A stretch of 38,052 bases of DNA. Source: Methanobacteriaceae archaeon (GTDB lineage: Archaea > Methanobacteriota > Methanobacteria > Methanobacteriales > Methanobacteriaceae). A model generated the notes under the pieces. It did not search any database. It had not been told where the DNA came from and saw only the letters and a program-made list of their open reading frames with translations. Where the stretch lies: contig JAHKLT010000072.1 of assembly GCA_020854915.1 (NCBI GenBank), forward strand, positions 1 to 38,052, written 5' to 3'. Positions 9,186-17,537 of this stretch are shown one piece after another. A program made the position numbers and the translations under genes. Position 1 is the first letter of the stretch. Each line of letters opens with the position of its first letter.

Positions 9186-9737
9186 TTATTTTCTTCTAGC
9201 TTGTTCACTACCTTTTCCTTTAAATCTAAGCCCTCTTCCTTTTGTTCCTGCACTAGTTAAACCTCTTAGAGCTCTGTTAGTGTGTTTTTTAGAACAGATC
9301 CAATTAATTCTTTTATCATTTTTAATAGATGGACTTTGTGGGTCTACTAAAATAACTTCATAAAATTTAAATTTACCGTCAGACCATACCCAGTAAGAGT
9401 TTAAAACTTCTAAGTTTGGATATTTTTTAGAAACACGTTCTTCAGCTATTCTTTGGATTGATTTAGATGGAGTAATTTTATTTACACCCATTCTTTTTGG
9501 TTTACGACCTGCAGTAAAACGAGTTTTTCTTCTTCCACCACGTCTTACTCTTGTTCTTACAACAATAAATCCTTTTTTAGCTCTATAACCTAAGTTTCTA
9601 GCACGATCAATTCTAGTCGGTCTATCAATTCTTTGGACAACTTTTTCTCGTCTCCATTTCGGAGCTCTTTCCCACATGAGTTCTCTTACATAAGACTCAT
9701 CTGGTTTTTTCCATGCTTCTCTAATATATTTATACAA
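9186..9737 (-). CDS. rpl15e: 50S ribosomal protein L15e
   Basis: Archaeal/eukaryotic large-subunit protein of 183 residues, highly basic. The order [59 protein letters not shown] and [18 protein letters not shown] follows the family from end to end. The start is TTG at 9737, giving MYKYIREAW as in other archaea, with AGAGGTG six bases before it. The GTG at 9746 lies inside that ribosome binding site and is unlikely to be used. It is separated from the upstream kinase gene by a leader with two hairpins, so it probably has its own promoter. Confidence 0.95.
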   Translation of the reverse strand: MYKYIREAWKKPDESYVRELMWERAPKWRREKVVQRIDRPTRIDRARNLGYRAKKGFIVVRTRVRRGGRRKTRFTAGRKPKRMGVNKITPSKSIQRIAEERVSKKYPNLEVLNSYWVWSDGKFKFYEVILVDPQSPSIKNDKRINWICSKKHTNRALRGLTSAGTKGRGLRFKGKGSEQARRK

Positions 9738-9773
9738 AATTAACACCTCTTGTTCAGCTTAAAGCCACATCCA

Positions 9774-9789
9774 AGGGAAATATGTCCCT
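9774..9789 (-). promoter_or_regulatory. Leader hairpin upstream of rpl15e
   Basis: Minus-strand AGGGA, loop CATATT, then TCCCT, about 36 bases before the rpl15e start. It is more GC-rich than its surroundings and lies where an r-protein gene leader would be. It may be a leader element for L15e autoregulation or simply part of the promoter; nothing in the sequence decides. Confidence 0.35.
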
Positions 9790-9810
9790 ATAAGAGTATT
9801 TTTAAAAAAA

Positions 9811-9830
9811 ATCGTTAATATTTTAACGAT
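9811..9830. repeat. Perfect 8-bp inverted repeat between pfkB-like gene and rpl15e
   Basis: ATCGTTAA, loop TATT, TTAACGAT: a perfect dyad 55 bases after the kinase stop. On the minus strand the transcript continues with A/U-rich sequence (TTTTTTTAAAAATAC), so this may be the terminator hairpin of the ehaR-ftr-kinase operon. It could equally be an operator for rpl15e. Confidence 0.5.
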
Positions 9831-9884
9831 AATTAAATATTTGTAATAGCTATTTATAAAGGTTATTATTTATTTATATAAGAA

Positions 9885-10826
9885 TTAATTAATTTCATTT
9901 TCAAAAAGTTTTACCTCATCAATACTTGGAAAACCATCACTACCAAACTTTTGAATATATTTTGAAGAAATCCAATTAGCTATTTTACAAGATTTTAAAA
10001 GAGAATATCCCTTAAGATAAGAATATAAAAATCCAGAATTAAATATATCTCCTGCACCTGTTGTATCTGCAACTTCAGCATCAAATGCTTTTACATCTAC
10101 AAATCCATCTTTATTCATTGCAAAAACTCCATTAGAACCTTTTTTTACAACAATTATTTCAATCCCATAATCTAAAAGATTTGATGCTATTTCTTTTACA
10201 GTTTTTGAATCATCATACAATATTTTTAATTCTTTTTCATTAATTAAAAGAATATTAGTTCTATTTAGAATTTTTTTTAATTCATCTAATCCTTTTTTTA
10301 CATAGATCGTTCCAGGATCAAAACTTAATACAATATTTTCATCTAATTTATCGATTAGGTCTTTTTGAGCATTAAATGAATCACCAACAAATGAAGTAAA
10401 ATGAATAATTTTAGATACAGTTATATTTTGAATATTAATTTCATCTATTGAAATATCATCATTAACACCAGAATCAACATATAAAGCTCTATTACCTAAT
10501 TTATCAACAAAACCTATAACTTTCCCAGTTTCACCCTTTTTTGAATAGATTAAATTATTTGTAAAAACTTCATTATATGCTAAATTTAATTCTAAAACAT
10601 CCCCATCAGGATCCTCAGATATTTTTCCAATATAAGATGTTTTAATTCCAAGTTTTGATAACCCAATTATTGTATTAGCTGCAGAACCTCCTGGACTTTC
10701 ATAAAGTGATTTAATATAGCTTTCTTCATCCCTACAGGCAATATCTTCAACATGATAAAGTTTATCTAAGTTTAATGCACCAAATCCTATAACTTCAACA
10801 TCTAAATCATTACCTAAAATTTTCAT
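9885..10826 (-). CDS. PfkB/ribokinase-family kinase, eha-associated
   Basis: 313 residues. The ribokinase-fold hallmarks are PGGSAANTIIGLSKLG (about 45-60) and the anion-hole/catalytic motif DTTGAGDIFNSGF (254-266) with D260 as probable base. Phosphorylates a sugar, nucleoside or related alcohol from ATP; the substrate cannot be read from the sequence. It begins 8 bases after the formyltransferase paralogue with AGGTGAT before the ATG, so it is the third gene of one operon. From memory, a ribokinase-like gene also follows ehaR and ftr-2 at the end of the eha operon of Methanothermobacter. A role tied to Eha is inference. Confidence 0.8.
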   Translation of the reverse strand: MKILGNDLDVEVIGFGALNLDKLYHVEDIACRDEESYIKSLYESPGGSAANTIIGLSKLGIKTSYIGKISEDPDGDVLELNLAYNEVFTNNLIYSKKGETGKVIGFVDKLGNRALYVDSGVNDDISIDEINIQNITVSKIIHFTSFVGDSFNAQKDLIDKLDENIVLSFDPGTIYVKKGLDELKKILNRTNILLINEKELKILYDDSKTVKEIASNLLDYGIEIIVVKKGSNGVFAMNKDGFVDVKAFDAEVADTTGAGDIFNSGFLYSYLKGYSLLKSCKIANWISSKYIQKFGSDGFPSIDEVKLFENEIN

Positions 10827-10834
10827 TAAATCAC

Positions 10835-11719
10835 CTATAAAATATCTAGCAAGTTATATTTTTTATCTCCTAATTTGCCATTAAAGTTTCCTGCAGAAAT
10901 TTTTAAAACTCCTTCAATATCACAGATTGTATCAATAGCTGCTTTTATAGAATTTTTCATAGATTCCTCATCAACAGCATTGATAACAATTTCAGGAATA
11001 TAATTTATATCACCTGGAACTTTAGAAATATCTTCTAACTTTTCTTTTAGAGAAGGACAATAGTAATGATTTGTTGATGGACCAATCCAAGGATAATTAG
11101 TTTCAGGTTTTGAAGCTGCAGAACAGATTCCAAAAGGTGCACAAACTCCTTCAGTTGCCATTATTTCATTAAGAGCTATTTTTCCTGCTTTTAAAACAGC
11201 TTCTTGAGAATCACACATATACCAAAAATTAGCACCCATTATTCCATTAGAATAAGATAATTTTTCTTCAATTTGAAAATCAGGTACAGCTATTGGAACA
11301 TTAATCATATCTCGACCATATTTATTTATTTTCCATTCATAACCATCTCCACAATTACCTACTTGTTTTTCCATACTAATATATCCTTCAGGATTATTAG
11401 TGTAGTTAAAAACACGTGTAAATGGTTTTACTAAAATATCTTGTCTTACCCTATAAGATAGTTCTAATTCAAATTTTTCAATATTGCGACTTCCAAACCA
11501 ATACTGAACAATTGCACCATATCGACCATCAGGAGTTTTAGATTTAGGTAAGAATCCTTCAACTCCCCCTTCAACTCTACCAATAACTGCACTAGGAGTA
11601 GCTGTAGAGTCATATGCTGCTTGTTTAACAATTTCTTTATTTGGTCCAGTTATTAAAGCTCTAATATATATACCATCAAATGCTTCAAAATATGTATCTT
11701 CTACTTTTTTATAATCCAT
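10835..11719 (-). CDS. Formylmethanofuran:tetrahydromethanopterin formyltransferase paralogue (Ftr-2-like)
   Basis: 294 residues, similar to Ftr throughout. EDTYFEAFDGIYIRALIT matches the Ftr N-terminus (EDTFAEAFEAKMARVLIT), TPDGR and EEKLSYSNGIMGANFWYM fit the middle, and KISAGNFNGKLGDKKYNLLDIL matches the conserved C-terminus. True Ftr moves a formyl group from formylmethanofuran to H4MPT in the second step of CO2 reduction. This copy diverges strongly in the middle (for example an FGSRNIEKFELELSYRVRQD stretch), so it may have lost or changed that activity. Its place between an EhaR-like gene and a kinase marks it as the eha-linked paralogue, not the housekeeping Ftr. TGAGGT precedes its ATG. 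Confidence 0.85.
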   Translation of the reverse strand: MDYKKVEDTYFEAFDGIYIRALITGPNKEIVKQAAYDSTATPSAVIGRVEGGVEGFLPKSKTPDGRYGAIVQYWFGSRNIEKFELELSYRVRQDILVKPFTRVFNYTNNPEGYISMEKQVGNCGDGYEWKINKYGRDMINVPIAVPDFQIEEKLSYSNGIMGANFWYMCDSQEAVLKAGKIALNEIMATEGVCAPFGICSAASKPETNYPWIGPSTNHYYCPSLKEKLEDISKVPGDINYIPEIVINAVDEESMKNSIKAAIDTICDIEGVLKISAGNFNGKLGDKKYNLLDIL

Positions 11720-11728
11720 TTTAAAACC

Positions 11729-12787
11729 TCATCCTAAATTACTAATAGCTTGACCTCTAATTTCTGTTCTAATTTTTTTACTGTTTTTTAAAATAAAATC
11801 TAAATTATTCTTATCAATGATTTTAATAATAGGATAATTATAATTGCTAAAAGATTCAAAAAACTTTTGAGTAATCCATAAATCAATATCATAAATGTTA
11901 AATAATTCTTTTAAATTATTTTGAGTATTATAATCTTTTATAAACTCCAATACTTTCTTTTTATCAAATTTTGAATAAATATCAGCTATTAATGCTGTTG
12001 GTATTGAATTAATAGATACAATAGCTATTTCTGCTTCTTTTAAAGAGTAGATATTTCCATTAAAAGATATAGATATTCCATTATTTTTTCGAGCATAATT
12101 TAAAGGCTCACAATCAGTGATACTATCACCAATATAAAATATATTATTTTTATCTATCTTATTATCAGAAATTATTTTTTCAATAGCTAATTGTTTTTCA
12201 ATACCTCCTACAGTTTTGATTTTAGATAAATATTTATTTATACCCATCTTAGGAATTTGATTGAAAAATATATCATCTAAAACTTTCAAATCTTTATTTT
12301 TTTCTGGATCTAAGTTTATAATAATGTTTTTAAATTCTTTAATTTTATTTATTTCATCATTGTTAATTTTAAAAGAATCTAAGTTTAAAAAAGTGTAAAA
12401 TGTTTTATCAAAAGGAAAATCCATATAATCACAAACAGCACTGATATACTGTCCATAGCTAGTACTTACAATATATGAATTCATAAATCTTTTTATAAAG
12501 TTTAGTGAATCTTTTGCATAGCTTATCTCTAAAATATTTTTTTTTGAAAAATTAATCAAATCATCATTAGAAATATTTTCAGCTTTTAAAAAAGGAATAA
12601 TCAATTTTAAAGTATTGCCTGCATTATAATCTGATTTTTTAATAACATCGACTAAATAATCATCAAATAAACTTAATGTTTTAAATAGTTTATCTCCAGA
12701 ATCAATAAAATACTCACACATTTCATATGCATTATCATTTAATGTTAAAGGTCCTTCACAATCAGAAATAAATGATTTCTCAAACAA
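11729..12787 (-). CDS. ehaR: HAD-superfamily protein, EhaR-like
   Basis: 352 residues. HAD motif I appears as SDCEGPLT (8-15), where the second catalytic Asp of the usual DxD is Glu. The distal motif IYIGDSITDCEPLNYAR (about 217-233) has the acidic pair that holds Mg2+. A DxE motif I in an archaeal HAD protein, next to an ftr paralogue and a ribokinase, fits energy-converting hydrogenase A subunit R. The Asp-to-Glu change suggests altered or absent phosphatase activity. The start is TTG at 12787 with GGTGAT five bases before it; the ATG further upstream is out of frame. First gene of a three-gene operon, with no hydrogenase genes within 12 kb on either side. Confidence 0.65.
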   Translation of the reverse strand: MFEKSFISDCEGPLTLNDNAYEMCEYFIDSGDKLFKTLSLFDDYLVDVIKKSDYNAGNTLKLIIPFLKAENISNDDLINFSKKNILEISYAKDSLNFIKRFMNSYIVSTSYGQYISAVCDYMDFPFDKTFYTFLNLDSFKINNDEINKIKEFKNIIINLDPEKNKDLKVLDDIFFNQIPKMGINKYLSKIKTVGGIEKQLAIEKIISDNKIDKNNIFYIGDSITDCEPLNYARKNNGISISFNGNIYSLKEAEIAIVSINSIPTALIADIYSKFDKKKVLEFIKDYNTQNNLKELFNIYDIDLWITQKFFESFSNYNYPIIKIIDKNNLDFILKNSKKIRTEIRGQAISNLG

Positions 12788-13045
12788 AAATAATCACCAT
12801 AAAACTTAAAAAATAATTTATATTATTTATTATAAGTTTTCTGATATAAAAAATGTGTTAATATTTTTAAAAAAGAAAATTTTTTTTATTTGATTGAGTG
12901 TTGGACAAAAATACCTTTTTCAAGAAAGATGTTTCTTCAAATTTCAAACAAAGGATTAAACTATCGTTTTAAGAAAATGATTTTGAATTTTGGCCGAGCC
13001 TCTGATTAAATTAATTTATTTAAAAAATATTTTTACATGTTATGT
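12788..13045. other. Gene-free stretch upstream of ehaR
   Basis: 258 bases. TTTTTTATATC (minus strand, near 12843-12855) could be the TATA box for the ehaR operon. AAGAAA-GATG-TTTCTT (12922-12937) is a perfect 6-bp hairpin, and GGCCGAGCC near 12992 is an isolated GC-rich spot. I found no ORF or known RNA in it. Confidence 0.4.
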
Positions 13046-13240
13046 TTAATATTTAGACTTAATATTTTCTAAATAATAATTATCTACATCACGAGCAGAA
13101 ATTAAATCTTCAAATACAGATACCGGAACATTAACTGCTTCAAACTTTTCACCATTTTGATAATAAATAATGAGGTTTTGATTTTTAGGTTTATACTCCG
13201 CTAATTTAATCAATTTTGAATTTATTATTCTTAATGTCAT
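13046..13240 (-). CDS. KTSC-domain protein (64 aa)
   Basis: Single small domain. The end VNVPVSVFEDLISARDVDNYYLENIKSKY (too long to be chance) follows the KTSC pattern of P..V...LL.A.SVG.YFN..I...Y, with a preceding short beta hairpin (NLIIYYQNGEKFEAV). KTSC domains occur alone or fused to lysyl-tRNA synthetase-like or phage-encoded proteins and are often carried on mobile or accessory DNA; their function is unknown, with RNA binding suggested. Here the domain has lost the usual S/G pair (RDVDNYYLE for SVGKYFN). It is isolated in a gene-poor stretch of about 1 kb. No good ribosome binding site is seen. Confidence 0.7.
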   Translation of the reverse strand: MTLRIINSKLIKLAEYKPKNQNLIIYYQNGEKFEAVNVPVSVFEDLISARDVDNYYLENIKSKY

Positions 13241-13832
13241 TATATTTAAGTTGTATTTTTTATTATATAAACTTTTAAATGTTATATATAAAACTTATTA
13301 ACAATAAAAATTTTAAAATTATTCAAATATTAAAAATAATAGGGTCCTAGATTTTTGGAAAAAATCAAAGGTATTTAATATCTCATTTCACATGTTTAGA
13401 ATCCATTGAGCATTCATCCTATAAAAGTACAAATTCTATTGCCCTTTTGAGTACAAATTCTAAAATTTAAAGCTCTGATTTTAATAATAAAGAAAATTCA
13501 CATACTCCAAAATCAGGTGAAAATAGACTTTATGGAAAATGCTTTAAATTAATGTGTATTCATTTTACTAAATATATATGAATTTTAAGACGAAATTCAT
13601 TTGTACTTTTAGAAAATCAACACAATTCTATCTTAAAACACATCAAACAACCATCAGGCATTCTTATTTTTTTCATAAAAATCTAGAACCTTATAAAAAT
13701 AATAATATAAGATTTAAAACACCAAGCGATAATTTAATAAGTTATCATAATTTTAATTAATAATTCAAGTTAAAATAATTTTAAAAATAAAAAAAAATAT
13801 TCATAATAAGATTATAAAATAAATTTAATAGA
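13241..13832. other. 592-base gene-free region with repeats
   Basis: No convincing gene. It holds a 13-base direct repeat AGTACAAATTCTA (13426-13438 and 13450-13462), a 13-base inverted pair TAAAAGTACAAAT (13422-13434) with ATTTGTACTTTTA (13599-13611), and a perfect hairpin ATGAATTT-TAAGACG-AAATTCAT (13578-13600). These suggest the remains of an inserted element or a MITE-like unit of about 190 bases. A 60-codon ORF at 13578-13760 shows no protein-like composition. The ABC permease gene ends at 13833. Confidence 0.55.
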
Positions 13833-14987
13833 TTATATATCTCTATCAAATTTTTTTACACCTATTACAAAGAATAGTAAAGTAAAACCTAATAATATTA
13901 ATAGATCTAACCAAACATCACCTAATGTTTGACCTTTTAACATTATTCCCCTCATTGCATCGTTTAAATATGTTAAAGGAAATATATAAGCTATTTTTTG
14001 GAATATCCAAGGCATAGTTTCAATAGGATAAAAAACACCTGATATAAACATCATTGGAAATGTAAATGGCATAACCATTTGTGAATAATCTTCTTGGTTT
14101 GAAGCTCTTGAAGACACCATAATTCCAAATCCAACAAAGCATAGTGCACCAATCATAAGTACAATAATAGTTGGTAGAATTCCACCTTTTGCAGATGCAC
14201 CAAATAAAATAATTGCTGCAAACAATAATATTAATGCTCTTATAAATTCTACTGATAATTTTCCAGCTATTTTCCCACCAATAACAGTAGCAACAGTAGT
14301 AGGAGTCATGAATAACCTAGCTAGTTCTCCAGTTTCTCTTTCTCCAGCTATTGACGCACCCATTCCCATCATACAAGACATCATTATTGTCATTCCAAGA
14401 ACTGCTGGTACTAAAAAATCAATGTATTTAATATCGCCATATATTTTATCAATGTCTAAATTAATCATTGATTTAAAGGAATCAATATTAAAACCTTGTG
14501 AATTATCCATATTCCCATTTGTAAGAAAACTAGATATTTTTGAACTTTCACCTATTGAAATATTTTGGAAAATAGCTTGAGTAGCAGGTACTAATGTTTG
14601 ACTAGCCATTTGATCTGAAGAATCTAAGTAAAAATCCACTGTTTTCTCTTCATTAATTTGTTCATCATAATCCGAAGGTAAAATAATCGCTCCTTTGACC
14701 TTTCCAGAATCAACTAGATTTTTACCATGATTTATATCACCTGTAATTTCAACAACTTTATAGATTTTATTTGATTCTATAGCATCAATTGTTACATCTG
14801 TTAAATCACCTTCACTTTGAGATACTATAACAACTGGTAAATCTGTAAGTTCACCACCCATTCCATAACCAAATAATAAAATCATTATTATAGGAAAAAC
14901 TAATATTGAAAATAGTCTTGCAGGATGCCTTTTTAAACTTAACCACTCTTTTTTTACCAGCCAAAAGATTTTTTTTCTTTCACTCAT
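13833..14987 (-). CDS. ABC-2 type transporter permease
   Basis: 384 residues from the ATG at 14987, which has AGGTGAT seven bases before it; the GTG at 14996 belongs to that ribosome binding site. One N-terminal membrane helix (LFSILVFPIIMILLFGYGMG), a large external domain (about 50-180, with VDFYLDSSDQMASQTLVPATQ), and then five helices with MSCMMGMGASIAGERETGELARLFMTP, the ABC-2 coupling region. The pattern is that of the DrrB/YhfE-type exporter subunit. Starts at the ATPase stop, so it is translationally coupled. It probably exports a drug, lipid or peptide; the substrate is unknown. Confidence 0.9.
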   Translation of the reverse strand: MSERKKIFWLVKKEWLSLKRHPARLFSILVFPIIMILLFGYGMGGELTDLPVVIVSQSEGDLTDVTIDAIESNKIYKVVEITGDINHGKNLVDSGKVKGAIILPSDYDEQINEEKTVDFYLDSSDQMASQTLVPATQAIFQNISIGESSKISSFLTNGNMDNSQGFNIDSFKSMINLDIDKIYGDIKYIDFLVPAVLGMTIMMSCMMGMGASIAGERETGELARLFMTPTTVATVIGGKIAGKLSVEFIRALILLFAAIILFGASAKGGILPTIIVLMIGALCFVGFGIMVSSRASNQEDYSQMVMPFTFPMMFISGVFYPIETMPWIFQKIAYIFPLTYLNDAMRGIMLKGQTLGDVWLDLLILLGFTLLFFVIGVKKFDRDI

Positions 14988-14996
14988 TAAAATCAC

Positions 14997-16028
14997 CTAT
15001 GCTCTAGCATCGTCTTCTGCTTCAGAAGTTACTTTAATAAAAACATCTTCAAGTGATGGTTCTTCAGATGAAAAAGAAGAAATTATTCCTCCATCTTTTA
15101 TAATTGAACTTGTAATATTATTAATAGCTTTATCTTCAAATTTATCTACCTGGAGTTCCACTCTTCCTTGTTTTGAAATATTCACATCAAAAACAAAGTC
15201 AATACTTTTAAGATTATTAATCAATTCATCTGAAATATTTTCTATTAAAAAAGATAATCTCCGATAATTAAATTCTAATTTTTCATTATTATTTTGAATA
15301 TTAGATAAAGTTTCTTTAATATTACTATAATTTTGTTTTTCCTCATTTAAAAGAATATCTTTTAATCCTCTAGGACTATCATAAGCAACAAGATTACCTG
15401 TATTTATTATAGCAACATTATCACATAACCTATCTACTTCATGCATATCATGCGAACATAAAATAATTGTATGGCCACTACTGTTTAAATCTTCCATTAA
15501 CTCCCATAAAATTCTTTTAGTAGTTGGATCAAGTCCTATTGTAGGTTCATCTAAAAATAAAATTTCAGGTCTATGAACTAAGCTAGCAACCAGAGATGCT
15601 TTTTGTTTTTGACCACCAGATAATTGTCCTATTCTTTTATCTTTAGCATAAGTAATATCTACTAAATCCATTAATTCATTAATTCTATCTAATTTATCTT
15701 CTTCTTTAACTCCATAAAAATCAGCACATAGCTCTGCATTTTCTAAAACAGTTAAATCTTTATACAAACTAACATGTTGAGGCACCATGCCTAATGTTTC
15801 TCTAACTTCATTTGGATTTTTTTGTATATCAAATCTAGATACAGTAGCTGTTCCAGAGCTAGGATATGCTAAACAAGTAAGCATTTTAATAGTTGTTGTT
15901 TTTCCAGCCCCATTAGGTCCAAGCATTCCAAAAATAGAATTTTTAGGAATTTTCATAGTTAATGAATTAACTGCAGTGAAATCTCCATATTTTTTTGTTA
16001 ATTTTTCTGTTTCAATTATATATTTCAT
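14997..16028 (-). CDS. ABC transporter ATP-binding protein
   Basis: 343 residues. Walker A GPNGAGKTT (37-45), Q-loop VPQH (82-85), signature LSGGQ (136-140), Walker B ILFLDEPT (156-163), D-loop and a switch His (SHDMHEVDRL). The C-terminal extension of about 110 residues ending SFSSEEPSLEDVFIKVT is typical of DrrA/CcmA-type exporters. It energises the permease encoded just downstream and is preceded by the PadR-type regulator 12 bases upstream. CGGAG precedes its ATG. Confidence 0.95.
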   Translation of the reverse strand: MKYIIETEKLTKKYGDFTAVNSLTMKIPKNSIFGMLGPNGAGKTTTIKMLTCLAYPSSGTATVSRFDIQKNPNEVRETLGMVPQHVSLYKDLTVLENAELCADFYGVKEEDKLDRINELMDLVDITYAKDKRIGQLSGGQKQKASLVASLVHRPEILFLDEPTIGLDPTTKRILWELMEDLNSSGHTIILCSHDMHEVDRLCDNVAIINTGNLVAYDSPRGLKDILLNEEKQNYSNIKETLSNIQNNNEKLEFNYRRLSFLIENISDELINNLKSIDFVFDVNISKQGRVELQVDKFEDKAINNITSSIIKDGGIISSFSSEEPSLEDVFIKVTSEAEDDARA

Positions 16029-16040
16029 TTTATACTCCGT

Positions 16041-16472
16041 TTAATCAATTATAAATCCCAAATCATTTAAAAATTCTCTCCAAATATCTTTAGAAATTAA
16101 TTTTTCATTTTTAAATTTAATATGCTTTAATAAACATTCACCTTTTGATGTAGTATTATAAAATTTAACTTTTTTATTATTATTATCCCCCCATTCTCCT
16201 AAAATTAAGCCATTACTTTCCATTTCATGTAAAAGAGGATATATTTTACTTGAATTAAATTTTGGAATAATATTTTTTTCAATTAATTCTATGAAAAAAT
16301 CATCTAATGATTTCATAATCCCATAGCCATGAATTTTTTCTTTATTAATAATCCATAATATTATGACTCTTAAAAAACCATTAGGAAAATGTTTAAAAAA
16401 CTTTTTGGAATTAAAATTTGAATCTTTAAATTCCTTTACAAATTCATTATCACAATACTCATCTTTTTCCAT
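16041..16472 (-). CDS. PadR-family transcriptional regulator
   Basis: 143 residues. The winged HTH is seen in FLRVIILWIINKEKIHGYGIMKSL (about 33-56), then SSKIYPLLHEMESNGLI (about 75-91) and a beta wing KVKFYNTTSKGECLL. IHGYGIMK and YPLLHEMESNGL are PadR hallmarks; the coiled-coil C-terminus is short, as in PadR-s1. I set the start at the ATG at 16472 with AGGGTGT nine bases upstream; an ATG at 16517 would lie upstream of the TATA-like box. PadR proteins usually repress their own operon and release on ligand binding, so it should control the exporter downstream. Confidence 0.88.
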   Translation of the reverse strand: MEKDEYCDNEFVKEFKDSNFNSKKFFKHFPNGFLRVIILWIINKEKIHGYGIMKSLDDFFIELIEKNIIPKFNSSKIYPLLHEMESNGLILGEWGDNNNKKVKFYNTTSKGECLLKHIKFKNEKLISKDIWREFLNDLGFIID

Positions 16473-16490
16473 TATATAATACACCCTATT

Positions 16491-16529
16491 TTTATATAAA
16501 AATTTGAGATATATCAAATTTAGATATAT
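16491..16529 (-). promoter_or_regulatory. PadR operon promoter with candidate operator
   Basis: TTTATATAAA (16491-16500) is a TATA-like box 19 bases from the PadR start. Directly upstream lies the near-dyad TTTGA-GATATA-TCAAA (16503-16518), with a partial second copy of its core (AGATATAT at 16507-16514 and 16522-16529). A dyad that covers the BRE position would let PadR block TFB/TBP binding. Prediction only. Confidence 0.45.
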
Positions 16530-16570
16530 ATTTTATTATTAATAAAGATTTCTAAAGAAAATAAAAGAAA

Positions 16571-16583
16571 AGCTATATAAAAT
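16571..16583 (+). promoter_or_regulatory. TATA box for the epimerase gene
   Basis: GAAAAGC-TATATAAAATTT reads as BRE plus TATA about 28 bases before the ATG at 16605. With no Shine-Dalgarno (AAAGATAAAATC before ATG), this spacing predicts a leaderless mRNA. Confidence 0.5.
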
Positions 16584-16604
16584 TTAACTTTTAAAGATAA
16601 AATC

Positions 16605-17537
16605 ATGAAAAATAAAAAAGTTCTTGTAACAGGAGGATTAGGATTTATTGGATCACATATTGTAGAAGAATTAGTAGAAAATAATGAAATTACAATTATA
16701 GACGATGAATCTACTGGAAAAATTGACAATTTAAATTGTATTGAGCATTCGAATATTACTTTAATTAAAGAAAATCTAAATAATCTAGATTTAGATGAAA
16801 TATTAAAGAATATTGATTATGTATTCCATTTAGCTGCAATGGCAAGTGTTCCATTAAGTGTAGATCAACCTTTAAAATCAACAGAAAATAATCTCAATGC
16901 AACAATAAAACTAGCAATATCCTGTAAAAATCAATATATTAAGAAAATCGTGTTTGCTTCATCTTCAGCAGTTTATGGAAACAATATAAACACACCTCTT
17001 AAAGAAACAGAACCATTAAATCCAACATCACCTTATGCTGCTTCTAAAGCAAGTTGTGAATTATATCTTAAATCATTTATTGAGAGTTATAATTTAAATT
17101 CAGTATCACTCAGATTTTTCAATGTATTTGGACCCAAACAAGATGTTAACTCGCAATATGCTGCAGTCATACCTAATTTTATATATGCATTAATTAATGA
17201 TAAAGAACCCATAATCTATGGAGATGGTAATCAGACTCGTGACTTTATTTATGTAAAAGATATTGTAAAAGCATGTATATCTGCATGTGAATCTGATTAT
17301 AACGGAGTAGTAAATGTTGCATCTGGTGAAGAAATAACTATTAATGAACTATTTGAAGCAATACAAAATATTTTAAATTCAAATATTAATCCTAAATATC
17401 TAGATGAACGTAAAGGAGATATAAAATATTCTTCTGCAGATGTTTCAAGAATGAAAAAAATAAACTTTAAAGCAGACCCTACAATGTTTAAAAGACAAAT
17501 TGAAGAAACTGTAAAGTGGTTTAAAAATTATAATTAA
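16605..17537 (+). CDS. NAD-dependent sugar-nucleotide epimerase (GalE-like)
   Basis: 310 residues, extended SDR fold. The NAD motif GGLGFIG (10-16), LAAMA (77-81), the active-site triad with S120/S121 and YxxxK (Y144, K148) and RFFNVFGPKQ (about 168-177) are intact. It probably interconverts UDP-glucose and UDP-galactose or the GlcNAc/GalNAc pair, supplying surface polysaccharide or N-glycan precursors; substrate choice needs more than motifs. Divergent from the PadR operon. It overlaps the convergent downstream gene by 4 bases at 17534-17537. Confidence 0.88.
   Translation: MKNKKVLVTGGLGFIGSHIVEELVENNEITIIDDESTGKIDNLNCIEHSNITLIKENLNNLDLDEILKNIDYVFHLAAMASVPLSVDQPLKSTENNLNATIKLAISCKNQYIKKIVFASSSAVYGNNINTPLKETEPLNPTSPYAASKASCELYLKSFIESYNLNSVSLRFFNVFGPKQDVNSQYAAVIPNFIYALINDKEPIIYGDGNQTRDFIYVKDIVKACISACESDYNGVVNVASGEEITINELFEAIQNILNSNINPKYLDERKGDIKYSSADVSRMKKINFKADPTMFKRQIEETVKWFKNYN

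Noticed and set aside
13578-13760. 60-codon ORF on the plus strand in the gene-poor region
   Set aside because: It starts in a hairpin, has no ribosome binding site, and its Tyr/Phe/Asn/His-rich product looks like translated AT-rich DNA.
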